A DNA stretch of 64,000 nucleotides, from positions 124,001 through 188,000 of the forward strand of contig NZ_DASSAB010000030.1 in the NCBI RefSeq assembly GCF_035685805.1. Reading direction: 5' to 3'. Source of the stretch: Dyella_A sp035685805 (lineage in GTDB: Bacteria; Pseudomonadota; Gammaproteobacteria; Xanthomonadales; Rhodanobacteraceae). Shown one piece after another: positions 62,046 through 64,000 of the stretch. Under the pieces are notes generated by a model. The model did no database searches and had not been told where the DNA came from. It worked only from the letters and a program-made list of their open reading frames with translations. The position numbers and the translations under genes are program-made. The stretch's first letter is position 1, and the number at the start of each line of letters is the position of its first letter.

Positions 62046-62552
62046 TCAGCTGTTCAGTGCCGGGGCCGCGTCGCCGCCGCTGGCGCTGCGGCGCATCTGT
62101 TCGGCGAACAGCGCATCGAAGTTGATCGGCTGCAGCAGGAACGGCGGGAAGCCGCCCTCCAGCACCAGCGAGGAAATCACCTGGCGGGCGTACGGGAAGA
62201 GCAGGTTCGGGCAGTAGCTGCCGACGATGCCGGCATGATCTTCCCGGCTGAACCCGGCAATGCCGAACAGGCCGGCCTGCTGGACCTCGGCAAGGTACGC
62301 GGTGCGCTCGCCCAGGGTGCAGGTGAGGGTGAGGCTGAGCACCACTTCGTACAGGTCGTTGCCCAGATCGGTGGCGCGCTGGCCGAGGTTGAGCTGCACC
62401 TGCGGCTGCTCGCCGTCCTCGCTGATCTCCTGGAACACCTGCGGCGCATTGGGCGCCTCGAACGAGACGTCCTTGACGTAGATCTTCTGCAGCATCAGCT
62501 GCGGCTGGTTGGCCTGGCCGTTGGCCTGGCCGCTGGTGGTGACGTCTGCCAT
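62046..62552 (-). CDS. secB: Protein-export chaperone SecB
   Basis: The 168-residue acidic protein keeps secreted proteins unfolded and delivers them to SecA. SecB motifs include LQKIYVKDVSFEAPNAP, LTCTLGERTAYLAEVQQAG and the C-terminal LVLEGGFPPFLLQPINFDALF. The Cys-containing YCPNLLFPYARQVIS is typical. GAGGAA lies six bases before ATG 62552. The N-terminus carries a small Gln/Asn-rich tail. The 324 bases up to rpmB (62553-62876) hold divergent promoters; the rpmB one is described separately. Confidence 0.97.
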   Translation of the reverse strand: MADVTTSGQANGQANQPQLMLQKIYVKDVSFEAPNAPQVFQEISEDGEQPQVQLNLGQRATDLGNDLYEVVLSLTLTCTLGERTAYLAEVQQAGLFGIAGFSREDHAGIVGSYCPNLLFPYARQVISSLVLEGGFPPFLLQPINFDALFAEQMRRSASGGDAAPALNS

Positions 62553-62678
62553 CGGAATTTCCTCGTCTCAAGAAGGGCAAGCCCCGGAACGGGCAAGCGG
62601 AATGCGCAAAGACCGCGATTGTTCCATACAAGTCCGCGGGCCGTCACGCCGGCAGTGGGCGCCACCGCTGGTCAAGGA

Positions 62679-62708
62679 TTGCGCAACTGCGCGGCTTTGG
62701 CTGATAAT
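62679..62708 (+). promoter_or_regulatory. Promoter of the rpmB-rpmG operon
   Basis: TTGCGC (62679-62684) and GATAAT (62703-62708) are separated by 18 bases, with T before GATAAT. Transcription would start near 62715, leaving an untranslated leader of about 160 bases before rpmB. Confidence 0.6.
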
Positions 62709-62876
62709 GCGCGGCTCGATCCTTGCCGCCCGACGATTCGGGCCGTCCGCGACGCGATGCGGACCTCACGGCCATCTTCGAAAGCTGCACCTCTCCAGCA
62801 TCGCGTGGCGCCAAGGCGCCGCTGGGCCGATGTCGCCCTGGCCAACGGGCGTTACACCACTAATACGGAGGTCATC

Positions 62877-63113
62877 ATGGCCCGTGTATGCCAAGTCACC
62901 GGAAAGGGTGTGCAGACCGGCAACAACGTCTCGCATGCCAACAACAAGACCCGTCGCCGCTGGTTGCCGAACCTGCATGAGCGTCGCTTCTGGGTCGCCA
63001 GCGAGAACCGCTGGGTCAAATTGCGCGTTTCCAACCACGCTCTGCGCACCATCGACAAGAATGGCATCGAGGCCGTGATTGCCCAGCTGCGTGCCCGCGG
63101 CGAAAAGATCTGA
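62877..63113 (+). CDS. rpmB: 50S ribosomal protein L28
   Basis: The 78-residue basic protein begins MARVCQVTGKGVQTGNNVSH and contains KTRRRWLPNLHERRFWVASE, the canonical L28 sequence, ending RGEKI. CGGAGG lies a few bases upstream of the ATG. It is followed 11 bases later by rpmG, the standard rpmBG operon. Confidence 0.98.
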   Translation: MARVCQVTGKGVQTGNNVSHANNKTRRRWLPNLHERRFWVASENRWVKLRVSNHALRTIDKNGIEAVIAQLRARGEKI

Positions 63114-63124
63114 GGAGCTAGACC

Positions 63125-63292
63125 ATGGCTAACAAGACCCAGGACAAGATCCGCCTGATCTCTTCGGCCGGCACCGGCCACTTCTACACCACGCAGAAGA
63201 ACAAGAAGAACACGCCGGAAAAGTTCGAGTTCAAGAAATACGATCCGGTCGTGCGCAAGCACGTGATCTACAAGGAAGGCAAGATCAAGTGA
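63125..63292 (+). CDS. rpmG: 50S ribosomal protein L33
   Basis: The 55-residue protein starts MANKTQDKIRLISSAGTGHF and continues YTTQKNKKNTPEKFEFKKYD to IYKEGKIK. There are no cysteines, so it is the zinc-independent (C-minus) form of L33. GAGGAG lies just before the start. An intrinsic terminator follows at 63358-63384. Confidence 0.98.
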   Translation: MANKTQDKIRLISSAGTGHFYTTQKNKKNTPEKFEFKKYDPVVRKHVIYKEGKIK

Positions 63293-63357
63293 GGTGACGG
63301 CCGCTCGCGCGGCCGGCCATCCCGCTGCCGGCGAGAGCCGGATCTGCACTTCGGAAG

Positions 63358-63384
63358 AACCCGCCCCCGTGGCGGGTTTTTTTT
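63358..63384 (+). terminator. Intrinsic terminator of rpmB-rpmG
   Basis: aacccgcc (63358-63365) and ggcgggtt (63371-63378) pair around cccgt and are followed by six more T's. Confidence 0.93.
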
Positions 63385-63512
63385 GGCTTCGGGAGCAGCG
63401 CCGCCGGGCGCACGGCGCGCGCTATGCTGGGTTCCCCCGCCGGCACCGGAGCGCCTGCCGCATCCCCACGGCCGCGCCCGCCAGGTGCCTCCAGTCACCG
63501 AGGAGATGTGCC

Positions 63513-64000
63513 ATGGCCCGTACGTTCCTGTCCGTCCTGCTGCTCACTGCGCTGGCGTCGACGCCCGCGCTGGACGCCTCCGCATCCACCCAGGCCGCGC
63601 CGGCCGACGTGCCGGTGTCGGTGCGCTACGACCACCCCGAGCGATTCGCCGAGACCCGCGAGGTGCGGGCATTCGCACCCGCGCGTGCCAGCGAGGATTA
63701 CCTCGGCTCGCTCAAGAGCTATATCGAACAGCGCGCGGGCAAGCTGCTCGCCCCGGGCGAGCAGCTCAAGATCGTGATCACCGACGTCGACCGCGCCGGC
63801 GCGTTCGAGCCGTGGCGCGGGCCGAGCTTGTCGGACGTGCGCATCGTGAAGGACATCTACCCACCGCGGATCGATCTGCACTTCCAACTCACCGACGCCA
63901 GCGGCACGGTGCTGCGCGAAGGCAACCGCCGCCTGCGCGATCCCGGCTTTCTGAACAGCACCACCCAGGCCACCTCGACCAGCAACCTGCGCTACGAGAA
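63513..64000 (+). CDS. DUF3016 family exported protein, 3' end cut by window edge
   Basis: The frame is open from ATG 63513, with GAGGAGA seven bases upstream, to the window edge (162 codons). A signal peptide (MARTFLSVLLLTALASTPAL) is followed by a domain resembling DUF3016: VSVRYDHPERFAETREV, LKIVITDVDRAGAFEPW and PRIDLHFQLTDASGTVLREG. These proteins are predicted periplasmic or surface proteins of unknown role. The piece seen may be nearly complete, as the family is about 170-180 residues long. Confidence 0.85.
   Translation, partial: MARTFLSVLLLTALASTPALDASASTQAAPADVPVSVRYDHPERFAETREVRAFAPARASEDYLGSLKSYIEQRAGKLLAPGEQLKIVITDVDRAGAFEPWRGPSLSDVRIVKDIYPPRIDLHFQLTDASGTVLREGNRRLRDPGFLNSTTQATSTSNLRYE

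Noticed and set aside
1..64000. CRISPR array, tRNA or rRNA genes
   Set aside because: I saw no regularly spaced repeats, no tRNA cloverleaf with a TTCGA-type arm and no rRNA sequence; a dedicated scan could still find a tRNA that I missed.

Overview
The window is GC-rich (roughly two thirds G+C), densely coded DNA from a gammaproteobacterium. It most resembles the order Lysobacterales (Xanthomonadales), and within it the Rhodanobacteraceae (Rhodanobacter, Dyella, Luteibacter). The signs are the twin-transmembrane/SURF1/COX15 cytochrome oxidase cluster, the TonB receptor-tryptophan halogenase-SapC-cupin operon, a YcgL protein, a DUF3016 protein and the gpsA-secB pair. The taxonomic call is inference. 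I saw no rRNA, tRNA, CRISPR array, transposase or integrase.

Layout, left to right. 1-6.1 kb: an exported PHP-domain metallohydrolase cut by the window edge, a BASS/YfeH-type transporter and the Mg2+ P-type ATPase MgtA, with a possible proline-containing leader ORF upstream. 6.3-6.9 kb: a decayed copy of the 3' part of the haem O synthase gene. 6.9-16.6 kb, minus strand: a nine-gene, nearly gapless operon. It encodes an acyl-CoA-dehydrogenase-like flavoprotein, an amino acid:[carrier protein] ligase, a DUF1839 protein, a phosphopantetheinyl transferase, a carrier protein, a GH2-type glycosidase, a two-domain alpha/beta hydrolase with a Cys elbow, a membrane acyltransferase and a small esterase. 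16.9-25.0 kb: the aa3 cytochrome c oxidase cluster (DUF2244, ctaC, ctaD, a 41-codon membrane peptide, ctaE, twin-TM protein, SURF1, Sco-like protein, ctaA, ctaB).

25.4-38.6 kb: putA, an aldehyde dehydrogenase, a FadL-like porin, ycgL, a very large membrane-anchored ankyrin protein, a Kef-type K+ efflux protein and a glutaminyl cyclase lipoprotein. 38.7-46.7 kb: a TonB receptor operon with two flavin-dependent halogenase homologues, SapC and a JmjC-like cupin, preceded by a perfect LacI-type palindrome. 46.8-53 kb: hemB and a four-gene MacB-like export operon with three adaptor modules. 53-57.9 kb: a sugar-ABC ATPase divergent from a GH1 beta-glucosidase, with glucokinase, a HAD phosphatase and a small repeat lipoprotein; a LacI-type operator lies in the divergent region. 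57.9-64 kb: a SNF2 helicase, gpsA, secB, rpmB-rpmG and the start of a DUF3016 gene.

The most notable system is the 6.9-16.6 kb operon. It has the parts to charge an amino acid on a dedicated carrier protein, oxidise it there and hand it on, alongside glycosidase and acyltransferase functions. It lies exactly between the intact ctaB gene and the degenerate direct-repeat copy of ctaB's 3' part. That arrangement suggests the operon arrived by insertion at ctaB. Its substrate and product are unknown.
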